Made by a program: the position numbers and the translations under genes. The notes beneath the pieces were generated by a model that made no database searches, was not told the origin of the DNA, and was given only the letters and a program-made list of their open reading frames with translations. 26,981 bases of DNA. Origin: Chrysochromulina parva. Its lineage: Eukaryota > Haptophyta > Prymnesiales > Chrysochromulinaceae. Positions 9,301-17,026 of this stretch are shown piece by piece. Where the stretch lies: the NCBI GenBank assembly GCA_002887195.1, contig PJAB01000429.1:1-26981 (forward strand), written 5' to 3'. Position 1 is the stretch's first letter, and each line of letters begins with the position of its first letter.

Positions 9301-11116
9301 CAGGTGCGTGAGTTATGAGGCGAAGCTCGTGACGCACATACCCCAATCGCACCTGATAGACCCGCTTTCGCCGGTGGAGGAGCTGCTCACTCAGAAGGTG
9401 ATCGAGCTCCTCATCAAGGTGACGCTGCACAATCCGCGTACGGACATGAAGCGCGAGTGGTATTGGGACACCGAGCCCTTCTTCGACCGCCTCGGACGCA
9501 TGCGGCTCGTTTGGCAGAAGTGGATGCTTGAGCACGTGATGGTCCCGACCCACAGCCCCGAGGATCCATTCTGGTCGCCGCCCAAGCCGCAGCTCGTCGG
9601 TTTCGCGTACCTGTACCTCGCGCCGGTGGCCTACTGCTGCCCGTGCAAACAGTGGGTCCCCATCTACAACCACGCGGGCGTCAAGCAGGGGGAGCTGTCA
9701 GTGGTCCTCAAGCCGACGAAGCCGGACATGAAGTCCCCACTGCCGCCGACGAGCGATCCGAACAGCTTGCTCGGCAAGCGGCTCGATTTTGAGATGACAA
9801 TCGAGAGCTGCCGGGGGCTGATGGACTGCCCGAACAAGAACGTGAGCGTCGAGTACATGTTCAAGGCTGAGGAGGGCACGCGCACCACGCCGCCGTGCTC
9901 GGGTAAGAAGTTCGACCCCAAGTTCAGCGAGAAGCACCTGTTCACCCTGCCCAAGGTTGAGGAGCTCCACATCGCGTATTTGTGCAAGGACGCCATCTGC
10001 TTCGAGGTCTGGGGCGAGAGCGAGGACGTCGAGGAGACGGACGTGGCCGAGGCTATCTCGATGGAGCTCCCACCCGAAACCTTTGAGTTCTTCCTCGCGC
10101 ACGATGTGCGACTGACGGAGAGCGGCTACCAGTGCGCCTTTGCACCGGACCTGCACAAGAACAAGAAGACGCTGCCCGCAGGCGCGCTTGCTGCGGGCCA
10201 CTCCATCTCGCAAGAGACGCACCACGTGCTCGACTTTTCGATCGCGCAAACCGAGAAGCACTTCAAGGTGGCCAACGTAGGGCGCGTCTCGTTGGGCAAC
10301 TGGCGCGACGCCGAGGGCAAGGCAGTGCCGGGCACGCCGTGGACGCCGCTCAAGATCACCAAGCAAGGGCGCGCGAGCGATGCGGAGCCGTGGAAGGTCG
10401 AGTGTGAATGGACAGCGCTGCCGCCGCTCATGAACGAGCCCGAGAAGGCAGGCCAGGTGTACTTTGTCGATCTCAAGGCCGAGATCCAGGAGATCGAGCG
10501 TCTCGGGCTGGAGGAGGGGCTGCAGCTGCTCAAGACTCTCACCCTCCGGCTGGAGCCCAAGGGCACGAACATTTTGGGCTTCGGCTCGTACTCGGAGAAG
10601 GAGAAGGCGGCGCGCGATCGCGCGACCTCGGTGCTGCAGGAGGTGTACATGGGGCAGTTTGAGGTGAGTGACGCGGCCGTCAACCTCGCGATGATGAATC
10701 TGCGCGAGGAGTCCGGCGGCGACACCAAGTCGATCATCAAGAATCATGAGAGCGAGGTGGAACAGCTCAAGAAGCTCTTGGTCGACGAGTGTAACCGTCA
10801 GTACGAGGACCTCGCGCTCAAGGCCGAGCCGCTCGGATTCGACCTGGCGCCGTCGCTCGCGCTCTGGACGCTGCCGAGCGAGGTCCTGGGCGGGCTCGAG
10901 ATGATGGGCGCCGACAAGGAGTCCTTACAGAAGATGGTCAATCAGCTCAAGCTCGAGCTCAAGGCTGCAAAGGAGCGCATCGCGTACCTCGAGGGTGCCT
11001 CCTCCGTGTCCAAAGCCCAGAAGCAGATCCAAAGGTTGAGGCACGAGATGCTGCAGAGGAAGGCGGCGGGTGGCGCGCCTCGCGCGGACGGCAGCAAGGC
11101 CTGCGTCATCTCGTGA
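6317..11116 (+). CDS. Kinesin-3-like motor with FHA domain and C-terminal CaaX box
   Basis: 1599 residues without introns. The N-terminal motor (about 5-375) has VAVRVRPF, the P-loop GQTGSGKS (125-132), switch I NATSSRAH (238-245), switch II DLAGSE (273-278), the alpha4 segment AAINKSLSSLGNVIKAL and YRDSKLTQIL. A helical stalk of about 380-730 follows. An FHA-like domain lies at about 775-862, with ISGGGVMRGHG, SFINGKPV and LRHDDRLILGNSQAFR matching the KIF1-type FHA pattern. Then comes a coiled coil (about 895-990) and a region beginning LLGKRLDFEMTIESCRGL and ending CFEVWGESEDVEE, which resembles the C2-like region after the FHA in KIF1/KIF13/KIF14. A last coiled coil occupies about 1505-1580. 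The order motor-FHA-C2-like indicates kinesin-3, whose members carry vesicles toward microtubule plus ends. Oddities: switch I has SSRAH instead of SSRSH; the lysine-rich K-loop is reduced to GKK; no PH domain is visible; and the protein ends Cys-Val-Ile-Ser, a canonical CaaX prenylation motif with basic residues upstream. Confidence 0.93.
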   Translation: MAESVKVAVRVRPFNGREKERNAKCIIRMQGPTTIITNPDTQEEKDFAFDFSYWSHDGFDVLNEPEPDLGLPGGGYNAIGNRRGGPTTSPFGMEYADQRLVYLGLGQSVLDNALKGFNCCLFAYGQTGSGKSYSFVGYGSNKGIVPQVCDTVFQKKAELATRNIDLQVTFSMMEIYNEKIRDLLNPDPKTNNDLKVRTTPNGTFVEGTKAKAVGTFKQISDTMDAGTASRTVAATQMNATSSRAHTIMTISIKQIITEEGRVRELRSDMNLVDLAGSERAESTGATGDRLKEGAAINKSLSSLGNVIKALADQSNNPGKKVFVPYRDSKLTQILQSALGGNSKTIMVAALSPADINYEETLSTLRYADRAKQIKVVVQVMENPTDKMIRELKEDNEKLKKMLEAMGGEGFDPAKFASAVGVVSHSGMITEEQMQEAIEKAVQEVKAASAAEKKAAIEKMKQEMMARHMGLSSGMLSRIDVELTLKEAVAGSSVNDQEKATRVAMDELSKKCERRQANGGSLDEHDAMAIVDEALTMISADTSAAKAKAATLLSTNQYIKGVEEMNSILAQILAAIGEGLDPHEKGRCLERANFLYQQGRQFAMSHLYSKAAVLALVGTSLKSAGGDTDALRKGQVAAEVKFDQLLRDREEGIIDESGMQATMERAMGAMGGDQKERLAQMAAAKRGVGFTVRARSMGSAEMRAKMQIAQALMKNQERMSELTQSFDSKLSQSEAESAMLLQSLGLTGITEKEMKVTPSLRNLNQDPTMSEMLVYYLKPGQTMITTPEDEGKPAQSIAISGGGVMRGHGTVVFGRELSPPLRYIKGAGISFINGKPVEADETLLRHDDRLILGNSQAFRVVDPLDPNAKKASKIIDWDLAQTELAQALGTAVDLKVEEQVAKKKAELDAQLKAMEEKFAAENERLRQELAKGGKGSASQQSQLKQMDRRKASIESFSAKAKAHVNEYKRELYALEDQLKKVMPVVMEANQMAKQLGRCVSYEAKLVTHIPQSHLIDPLSPVEELLTQKVIELLIKVTLHNPRTDMKREWYWDTEPFFDRLGRMRLVWQKWMLEHVMVPTHSPEDPFWSPPKPQLVGFAYLYLAPVAYCCPCKQWVPIYNHAGVKQGELSVVLKPTKPDMKSPLPPTSDPNSLLGKRLDFEMTIESCRGLMDCPNKNVSVEYMFKAEEGTRTTPPCSGKKFDPKFSEKHLFTLPKVEELHIAYLCKDAICFEVWGESEDVEETDVAEAISMELPPETFEFFLAHDVRLTESGYQCAFAPDLHKNKKTLPAGALAAGHSISQETHHVLDFSIAQTEKHFKVANVGRVSLGNWRDAEGKAVPGTPWTPLKITKQGRASDAEPWKVECEWTALPPLMNEPEKAGQVYFVDLKAEIQEIERLGLEEGLQLLKTLTLRLEPKGTNILGFGSYSEKEKAARDRATSVLQEVYMGQFEVSDAAVNLAMMNLREESGGDTKSIIKNHESEVEQLKKLLVDECNRQYEDLALKAEPLGFDLAPSLALWTLPSEVLGGLEMMGADKESLQKMVNQLKLELKAAKERIAYLEGASSVSKAQKQIQRLRHEMLQRKAAGGAPRADGSKACVIS

Positions 11117-11482
11117 GGCGCCGGCGAAACACAGTGGCTCTCCTCACGCCTTTCTTCAATAGATTTGAAATTTTTTGAATTCATTTTACTGCCTTACTCG
11201 TGTATCGGACTCGCGGACCCAGCGGCAGCGCCGCAGGACTTCACGACTTCACCGACCCTGGTCCATGCTTGCCATACTGCATTAATAACGCCGTGCTTAG
11301 AGCACAGTCACACACATGAGACATGTCGACAATCATGTGTGAGATGTACATGCGTGATTCAGTTCCCGGTCGTTATGTTTTCGCTTTTCCGACGCGCCGG
11401 CCCAGTCCCCGCGCCGCTGTTCGGGGACGTCCCTTCACGAGGCGCCTCTCCAAGTTCTAAGCGTCGTTTCGAGCACATCCAG
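11117..11482. other. Intergenic spacer with hairpin
   Basis: 366 bp between the kinesin stop and the chosen start of the next plus-strand gene. The first part is AT-rich (11155-11190), fitting a 3' end. An inverted repeat, cacacatga at 11311-11319 and tcatgtgtg at 11333-11341, could form a 9-bp stem with a 13-nt loop. The reading frame stays open through this stretch, but its translation looks non-protein-like. Confidence 0.45.
11311..11341. repeat. Inverted repeat, 9-bp arms
   Basis: The perfect arms cacacatga and tcatgtgtg are separated by 13 nt that include acatgtcgac. The element sits about 140-170 bp upstream of the small plastid gene. It may be a factor-binding palindrome or an RNA hairpin; the role is not known. 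Confidence 0.5.
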
Positions 11483-12076
11483 ATGTGGCTCGCCTTCATG
11501 TATTGCGTGCTTGCGCTGCGATTGCCGCACCCATGCGCCTATCAGCATACCCATGCTGCACAGCCAGCAAGAGCCACGCGCTACTTACGCTGTGCCGCCA
11601 TCGATCCGTTCCGGCCAACGCGCCCACCCATTGAGCCGATGATCATCAATGCCGTTCAGTCGCTTCTGGCTGGCAGTGCGCCTGCAGTTGAGGTCGCAGC
11701 CACCGCGATAGAGGCACGGGCGGCCGATCCCGACTACTCGTTGACTACCGAGGAGCAGGCACTCTTCACCCAGCGCCTGCTTCGCATCGAGAAGGCAAAA
11801 GAGGCGCTCACCACGCTGCTCGAATCCATTGTAACATTGACGCCTTGGATCAATAAGTTCAAGGCCGCGCCGAGCTTTGGCATCGGCGCGGCCTCCGATC
11901 CGCTCGCACGGCTCTGCCGCGCAGAGTGCATGCTCGCTCTCATCATCCTGCACGTAGAAGGCGGCAGGGTCGACTTTGTGGACGAGGATCGCCTTGAGGT
12001 TCTGCGCGACTCTCCAACCCCCCAAGATGTCGAGATGCTAAGGGCAGCAGCAGCGGCGTCAAGCGTAAATGTATAA
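11483..12076 (+). CDS. Hypothetical small plastid-targeted protein
   Basis: 197 residues from the chosen ATG. The frame is open further up to 11165, but I prefer 11483 because it gives a clean hydrophobic signal (MWLAFMYCVLALRLPHPCAY) followed by His/Arg/Ala-rich residues to about 45, as in bipartite plastid leaders. The mature part (about 50-190) is helical and acidic-to-neutral, with EEQALFTQRLLRIEKAKEAL, TPWINKFKAAPSFG and LCRAECMLALIILHVEGG, and has no family motif I recognise. The leader has no Phe at the expected cleavage point. The neighbouring RAP-domain gene is convergent, 207 bp away. Function unknown; plastid location is inferred only from the leader. Confidence 0.65.
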   Translation: MWLAFMYCVLALRLPHPCAYQHTHAAQPARATRYLRCAAIDPFRPTRPPIEPMIINAVQSLLAGSAPAVEVAATAIEARAADPDYSLTTEEQALFTQRLLRIEKAKEALTTLLESIVTLTPWINKFKAAPSFGIGAASDPLARLCRAECMLALIILHVEGGRVDFVDEDRLEVLRDSPTPQDVEMLRAAAAASSVNV

Positions 12077-12283
12077 CGGGAAAGTAACGGGAAAGACACA
12101 TGTATGCCGCGACACAACTCAGATCAAGTACGTCGCCTCACCAGTGACGGCGCGCGGGTACCCTCCCTGCGCCGATCTGGGTGGCGCCCGCACGCATAAC
12201 GATCCGGACGAACGAGCCTATGGGTTCACACCTGGAGTTGGGAGTGTGGAAAACGGGTATCCAGAGGGGTGCCTAGATCAAAC

Positions 12284-14704
12284 TCAGCGCCCAATTGCCT
12301 CGGTGCGGCGCGACGCGTAGGGCTGGAGAAGGCGGCATAGATACTCATCCTCGCGCTGCACATTGCGGTCGAGCCTGTACCACTCAAAGTACGGGATGGC
12401 AACGACATTCCAGCCGGTCGCGCGCAGTTGTCGCCGCTTCAGCAAGGTGGCGCCACTGGGCGTGCCCACCTGCGTGAAGTGCGAAGGGCCGTCGACCTCG
12501 ATGGCCACACGCTCGCGGAGCACCGCCAGGTCGATCGAATAGCCTTCGTCGGTCGTGAGCTCGGATTGGGAGATCAGGCCGAGCCGCTCGAGGCAGCGCC
12601 CGACCGCGAGCTGGAGCGCCGAGACCCTGTGCCCGCTCTTGACATCGCCCGCCGCGAGGCAACGCCGGCATTGCTCGCGCAGAGCAGGCGTCACAAGAGG
12701 CGCGCGCCGACCGAGCTCGATCTCCCACCAAATGAGATATTGCTGGATCTGCGTGTAGTGGGCCTGCTGCAGCGCGAAGCCCCGCGTGCATAGTGCCGTC
12801 TCGAGCGCCGCCACCAGGTGCTCGTGGCGTGCGTCTGCGGCGGCGCACGCCCATAGGGTGTTGGCCACGTCCTGCACGGACCAGCCGTCGAGAGTGCGCT
12901 CCCCCGCGAGCCACGCGCTCGACACGGGCGCGGCGGCGGCGGCAAAGAGCGAGGGTGCCGCGTGCGCGGCGCGCCCGTACGAGTAGAGCAAGTTCGAGAG
13001 CTCCTGCGGCAGGAAAGTCGCGCCCAAACGGTCCTCCTCCTCGTCCTCGCGGTCCTCGCGGTCCTCCTCCTCGCCGGCGGCGCTGGCGGCGGCGGCGGCG
13101 GTGGTGGCGGCGGTGGTGGCGGCGGCGGCGGTGGCGGCGACAGGCGCGTGGCCATGCACACCGCGCGGCTCGTACCGAGCTGCATGGCCCTCCTCGTGCC
13201 CCTCCTTGTGCGGCCGATTCTGACTCGTGCTCACGACGGCGCTGCTCGGGACGGCGCTGGTCGCAGCGCCTGGCCCGCGCCCCAGCGCCGTCCCGAGCAC
13301 CTCGGCTGCAGCCGAGGCGGCCGCTGCCGCGCCGGGCCCACCGACGATGGGCGCGCCGTGCCAGCCCATGCGGGGACCGCCTACAACGGGCAGAGTCGTA
13401 GGCGCAGCTGAGGGCGGCGTTGCTGCGTGCGCGGCGGATGCGATGGGCGCGGCGGATGCCATTGGCATGTCGAGCTTGCGCCGCTTCGATTGCGCCTCAT
13501 CAGCCGCCGCTCGCACCGGCTCCCGCACCGCGGCTGCTTCGGTGACCGCCTCGGTGACCGCCTCGGTGGCCGCCTTGGCCGCGGCCTCCGCGAAGTCAGC
13601 CTCGAGCCAACTAGTCGCAATCCGCGCGGCGGCGTCGAGAAAGGCAGGCGCGTGGTGGGCAGCCTTGCCGAGCGCCCACGCGAAGTTGGACAGCTCCTGC
13701 GGCTTGATCGTGTGCATGAGCTCGAGCGCACGCAGCACACAAGTGTCGAAGAGCGCCGTGGCCGCGCGCCCGAAGCTCGCCGACGCGTCACGCTCGCCGC
13801 CGTGTGGAAGGCCGAGGGCGACGGTCACGCCGTGCGCCACGTTCGCGACCTCTCGGGCACCCCACGGGAGGAGCGCTACCGGTACTGGCACCGAGGAGCC
13901 AGAGGGCAGGCCGGCCGCGTCGGCAGCGGTGAGCCGTTGCACCGTGGCGTGGAGTAGGCAGGCCACGCGGTTGTCGCTCGCGGGCAGCGGCCGGCCTGCC
14001 TCGCGAGACAACTTCGCCAGCCGATTCCAAGCGCACGCGTAGTGCTCGGGCTGCAGAGTGCCCCTTGGCAACTCAGCGCTGATCACGCGGAAGACGTCGT
14101 CCGGGTGCTGCGCGCACCCCAGGCTCCAGCGGAGGTGGCCGCGGCTCGCGTGCCCGGAGCCGCCCTTGCCGGTGTTCTTCTCCGGCTCGTAAGAAATGCC
14201 CTCGTGCAGCAGCCTCCGGAGAGCCTCCGTAGCCGCCGTCGCCTCGGCGATGCGCTTGTTCGGTGCGCCCGTGCCCACAAAGTGCTCGGCGGGCTGGCCA
14301 GTGCGCTCGATGACCACCCGGATGGTGTACTCAGGCGCGTGGTTCGGACCTTGCTGCGATTCGACCTCATAGCGCAGCTTCCACTGGCGCTGCTGGCACA
14401 GCTCGTTGAGCACCGACTTGCTGTTCGTCGATGCATCCGCACAGCGCAGCGACGGGTCCACGGAGGCGGAGGAGGTTTGCTCGGCGGGCTGACGAGGCTC
14501 GGCCTTGGGTGCGAGCCCGAGCGCTCGCAACTTCTTCAGGTGCGGCTTGCCAGCGAGATGACAGGCCTCTGCACGGCCGTCGCCTCTCGTGGTGATGGTG
14601 ACTTCGCAGATGTCGCAGCGCCATACGGATGTCACGGGAGCAGCATCTGACGCCAACGTTGCAGCTGTCGCCGCTCCAGGTGCCGCCGCAAAAGAGGCCT
14701 TCAT
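12284..14704 (-). CDS. C2H2 finger + dsRBD + OPR/FASTK-like repeats + RAP domain protein
   Basis: 806 residues without introns. In order: a U1/JAZ-like C2H2 finger (C30, C33, H49, H55); a double-stranded RNA-binding domain (about 93-168) with the C-terminal helix NKRIAEATAATEALRRLL; helical repeats of OPR/FASTK type at about 278-300, 335-362 (PQELSNFAWALGKAAHHAP), 566-592 (PQELSNLLYSYGRAAHAAP) and 608-640 (VQDVANTLWACAA); and a C-terminal RAP domain (about 722-792: IDLAVLRERVAIEVDGPSHF, then GWNVVAIPYFEW). RAP and OPR proteins usually act in organelle RNA processing or translation. A long Ala/Thr/Pro-rich linker (about 370-560) splits the repeats and contains a KRRK cluster (nuclear-signal-like) and an acidic Glu/Asp/Arg tract. 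The N-terminus shows no hydrophobic signal, so location is unclear. RNA binding is inferred from the domains. It is head-to-head with the carboxypeptidase gene. Confidence 0.88.
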   Translation of the reverse strand: MKASFAAAPGAATAATLASDAAPVTSVWRCDICEVTITTRGDGRAEACHLAGKPHLKKLRALGLAPKAEPRQPAEQTSSASVDPSLRCADASTNSKSVLNELCQQRQWKLRYEVESQQGPNHAPEYTIRVVIERTGQPAEHFVGTGAPNKRIAEATAATEALRRLLHEGISYEPEKNTGKGGSGHASRGHLRWSLGCAQHPDDVFRVISAELPRGTLQPEHYACAWNRLAKLSREAGRPLPASDNRVACLLHATVQRLTAADAAGLPSGSSVPVPVALLPWGAREVANVAHGVTVALGLPHGGERDASASFGRAATALFDTCVLRALELMHTIKPQELSNFAWALGKAAHHAPAFLDAAARIATSWLEADFAEAAAKAATEAVTEAVTEAAAVREPVRAAADEAQSKRRKLDMPMASAAPIASAAHAATPPSAAPTTLPVVGGPRMGWHGAPIVGGPGAAAAASAAAEVLGTALGRGPGAATSAVPSSAVVSTSQNRPHKEGHEEGHAARYEPRGVHGHAPVAATAAAATTAATTAAAAASAAGEEEDREDREDEEEDRLGATFLPQELSNLLYSYGRAAHAAPSLFAAAAAPVSSAWLAGERTLDGWSVQDVANTLWACAAADARHEHLVAALETALCTRGFALQQAHYTQIQQYLIWWEIELGRRAPLVTPALREQCRRCLAAGDVKSGHRVSALQLAVGRCLERLGLISQSELTTDEGYSIDLAVLRERVAIEVDGPSHFTQVGTPSGATLLKRRQLRATGWNVVAIPYFEWYRLDRNVQREDEYLCRLLQPYASRRTEAIGR
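13074..13139. repeat. GGC/GGT trinucleotide tract in RAP gene linker
   Basis: About 66 bp of almost pure GGN triplets on the plus strand. On the coding (minus) strand it reads as an Ala/Thr run in the linker just before the acidic stretch. Similar tracts occur in the WD40 gene (20401-20433) and the gp78 gene (24370-24442), in frames that give Gly. Confidence 0.85.
13536..13571. repeat. Three tandem 12-nt repeats in RAP gene
   Basis: Units of gcctcggtgacc, with single-base variants in the first and third copies, encode the repeated EAVT motif on the minus strand within the low-complexity linker. It is a local coding minisatellite. Confidence 0.75.
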
Positions 14705-15269
14705 ACATTTTTGTGTGAAGATCCGTGTGTCTATGATTTAGCTGTGAAGATAACGAACGAACAGCGGCTTAGATCTCTCTTCCGGCGCATCCTTGCGGAC
14801 CGGGGCGGCATTTGGCATGAATTGGCGGGGGGCGGGCGGTAGCTATTTAAGAGAGAACGGCAGCCGCATGCGCGCGCGTCCTTACTTCCTCACACGCATC
14901 TTTAGCAGCGCGCAAGCGGAGTGAGTGAGTGAGCTCACTCTCGCAAGCGGACGCGATGACCGTTCGAGAGTCCATCGACTCAGTCAAACTGTGGAACGTG
15001 TTCAGAAACAGAAATCACCAAGGGAAATCACCAATCGCGCAATCCCCCTCTGCACCAATCACGACACCGACACCCGTCTGAAGTCTGTCGTGTGAAGTCT
15101 GCGCCCTCCTCGGTGTGTCTCCACGGGACCGTCTTGCCTGACGCAAGCATGCTTGCTTTTCGCGATTGCAATTTAACGTGAACGTGAACGAAAGCGCGAG
15201 ACAAGAGGCGGAACTTTTCTGACGAAACAACTCATGTGGTTGGGTGCATTATAGGCGCTGCCAGGCCTT
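14705..15269. promoter_or_regulatory. Divergent promoter region, RAP gene / carboxypeptidase
   Basis: 565 bp. It holds a GC-box and E2F-like stretch (ttggcggggggcgggc, 14822-14837), a TATA-like tatttaag at 14844-14851, a palindrome flanked by direct repeats at 14911-14951, and two CCAAT boxes (near 15031 and 15055). The first CCAAT box overlaps an 11-nt direct repeat, gaaatcaccaa, at 15011-15021 and 15024-15034. Which gene each element serves cannot be decided from sequence. Confidence 0.55.
14911..14951. promoter_or_regulatory. Palindrome bracketed by direct repeats
   Basis: The 10-mer cgcaagcgga occurs at 14911-14920 and again at 14942-14951. Between them lies the perfect 14-nt palindrome gagtgagctcactc (14927-14940), preceded by gtga repeats. 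The arrangement looks like a composite factor-binding site. Confidence 0.55.
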
Positions 15270-16949
15270 ATGTGGAGGGGGTACATTCTTGTCACGCTCG
15301 CCGGCACTGCCTCTGCCTACGTGGCCACGGACGAGGTCATGGTCCTCCCGGGCTGGAGTGGTAAGCTCCCGTCGCGCATGTTCTCGGGCTACCTCGACGC
15401 GACGCCGCAAGGTGAGACGGTGTACAAGCTTCACATGCACTACACATTTTGGGAGAGCGAGGGCGACCCTGCGAAGGATCCGCTGCTCATCTGGTCGAAT
15501 GGCGGGCCTGGAGCGGGCTCTGAATTTGGCGCCTTCACCGAGCTCGGCCCGCTGCTGCTCTACGACGCCTCGATGCAAACCAAGGAGTACAACACGACTG
15601 GCATTCCTACGCTATTCCAGAACCCGCAAGCGTGGACAAAAGTGGCGAGCCTTCTGATCTACGACGCGCCGCCCCCTGTCGGCTACTCTTACTGCAACAA
15701 TAATCCAGGCGGCGACGGCTATTCGTGCGGTGATTGGGACGACTTCCGCACGGCGCGCTCGGTGCACACGTTCGTCGAGAACTTTATGAAGGCCTTCCCC
15801 GAGTACGCGCAGCACGACCTATACCTCTCCGGTGAGTCGTATGCTGGCGTCTACATCCCGATGCTCGCGCGCGAGATCCTGCAGGATACCTCCTCGCCCA
15901 CCGCCGCGCACCTCAGGGGCATGCTCATCGGTGATGGGTGCACCGGGACCGATGTGCTCTGCGGCAACGCGCCCGGCCATAACGGGCCGTGGTTCCACAT
16001 GCAGTTTTTCCACGGCCACGGCGCTGTGTCGGACAAGCTCTATGATGAGATCGTGGACACGTGTGGCGTCGAACAGCTGAAGGCGGGCATCATCGACCCA
16101 AAGTGTGAAAGCCTCGTCAAGTCCATGGACACCGCGATCGGCGGCTACTTCGACTACGCGTACTACGACGAGTGCAGCCCGGACACGTACATCAGCCCCG
16201 CGCCCGGCTTTGCAGCGCAGCGCTCGCGCCGGTACTGGAGCTCGGTGCCTCCGCTTCGCACCGCGCCCCAAGACGGCGGCCTCGGCGGCGCACTCAATGA
16301 CTACCCGTGCGGCGGCGTGCATGCCATGCTCACGTGGCTCAACGCTTCCGCGGTGAAGAAGGCTCTCAACGTGCCGCCCGATGCGTATTTCTTCCTGACC
16401 GACAATGGCGTGGGGTTCAACTACAGCCTGACCGAGAAGAACCTGATGCCGTTCTACCAGCAGGTGGTCAACGAGAAGCGCATGCGCGTCGTCGTGTACA
16501 ACGGCGATACCGGCACGAGTTCAAGGCTCGAACGCGCCCGATACGACGCGACGCCACTCGTCTTTTGCCTCCAGCCGGCGCTCGATTCTTGCGTGTGGCC
16601 CGCGCCCGGTCGCCGCTCCGCACCTCTCACTCGGCGCTTGCGCTCGAGTCTCACCGCCGCAGACCCAGGCATCAATAGCTTCGTGTCGCAGAACTGGACG
16701 GTGGCGCTTGGGTTCAAGGAGACCCAGGCCTGGCGGCCCTGGACAGTGGACGGGAAGCAGCAAATGGGTGGCTACGTGACGCGCTACGAAAACAACTTTG
16801 ACTTCCTGACTATCCGAGGCGCGGGGCACATGGTGCCCGAGTTCAAGCCGACTGCCTCGCTTGCCTTCCTCACGGCGTTTTTGAAGAATGAGGACTATAT
16901 GCCGTACGCCAAGCCGCCGCCCAAGTTCCCGATCGGGAAGAAGCACTAG
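15270..16949 (+). CDS. Serine carboxypeptidase (peptidase S10), with one probable intron
   Basis: 559 codons are open, or 509 if the inferred intron 16513-16662 is removed. The enzyme removes C-terminal residues from peptides in the vacuole/lysosome or outside the cell. A signal peptide (MWRGYILVTLAGTASA) precedes the alpha/beta-hydrolase fold. Visible motifs are the oxyanion-hole NGGPGAGS (77-84), the nucleophile GESYAGVY with S190, and the catalytic His in RGAGHMVPE (H520 unspliced). The catalytic Asp motif is interrupted: the frame reads VVYNGDT, then 50 Arg/Ser/Pro-rich residues, then DPGINSFVSQNW. Removing 16513-16662 restores the contiguous NGDTDPGIN with the Asp in its family position. 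The ATG at 15270 is chosen because the signal peptide begins there. The next gene on the same strand starts only 76 bp after the stop. Confidence 0.92.
   Translation: MWRGYILVTLAGTASAYVATDEVMVLPGWSGKLPSRMFSGYLDATPQGETVYKLHMHYTFWESEGDPAKDPLLIWSNGGPGAGSEFGAFTELGPLLLYDASMQTKEYNTTGIPTLFQNPQAWTKVASLLIYDAPPPVGYSYCNNNPGGDGYSCGDWDDFRTARSVHTFVENFMKAFPEYAQHDLYLSGESYAGVYIPMLAREILQDTSSPTAAHLRGMLIGDGCTGTDVLCGNAPGHNGPWFHMQFFHGHGAVSDKLYDEIVDTCGVEQLKAGIIDPKCESLVKSMDTAIGGYFDYAYYDECSPDTYISPAPGFAAQRSRRYWSSVPPLRTAPQDGGLGGALNDYPCGGVHAMLTWLNASAVKKALNVPPDAYFFLTDNGVGFNYSLTEKNLMPFYQQVVNEKRMRVVVYNGDTGTSSRLERARYDATPLVFCLQPALDSCVWPAPGRRSAPLTRRLRSSLTAADPGINSFVSQNWTVALGFKETQAWRPWTVDGKQQMGGYVTRYENNFDFLTIRGAGHMVPEFKPTASLAFLTAFLKNEDYMPYAKPPPKFPIGKKH
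16513..16662 (+). other. Probable in-frame GC-AG intron, 150 nt
   Basis: Begins gcacgagttc after exon ...gataccg and ends ccgccgcag before acccaggc. The length is 50 codons with no stop, so ORF finders read through it. Splicing rebuilds the S10 motif NGD-T-D-P-G across the junction (g + ac = Asp). The insert is Arg/Ser/Leu-rich and unlike the flanking domain, and a pyrimidine-rich stretch precedes the acceptor. The donor is GC, not GT. Confidence 0.75.
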
Positions 16950-16997
16950 AAAATACGAGCACAGCTATTTCAGAAAAAGTTGTGAACCCTTTTTTGG

Positions 16998-17026
16998 GAC
17001 CCCATTACCAAATAAGGACCCCATTA
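16998..17026 (+). repeat. Short direct repeat before the membrane-protein start
   Basis: ggaccccatta occurs twice (about 16998-17008 and 17016-17026) in the 76-bp spacer, the second copy running into the ATG at 17026. It may be chance or a core element of this compact spacer. Confidence 0.5.

Noticed and set aside
9698..10747. 349-codon antisense frame over the kinesin tail
   Set aside because: No domains; explained by codon bias of the sense gene.
11165..11482. N-terminal extension of the small plastid protein
   Set aside because: The 106 extra residues are Cys/His/Thr-rich and spacer-like, and would bury the clear signal peptide beginning at 11483.
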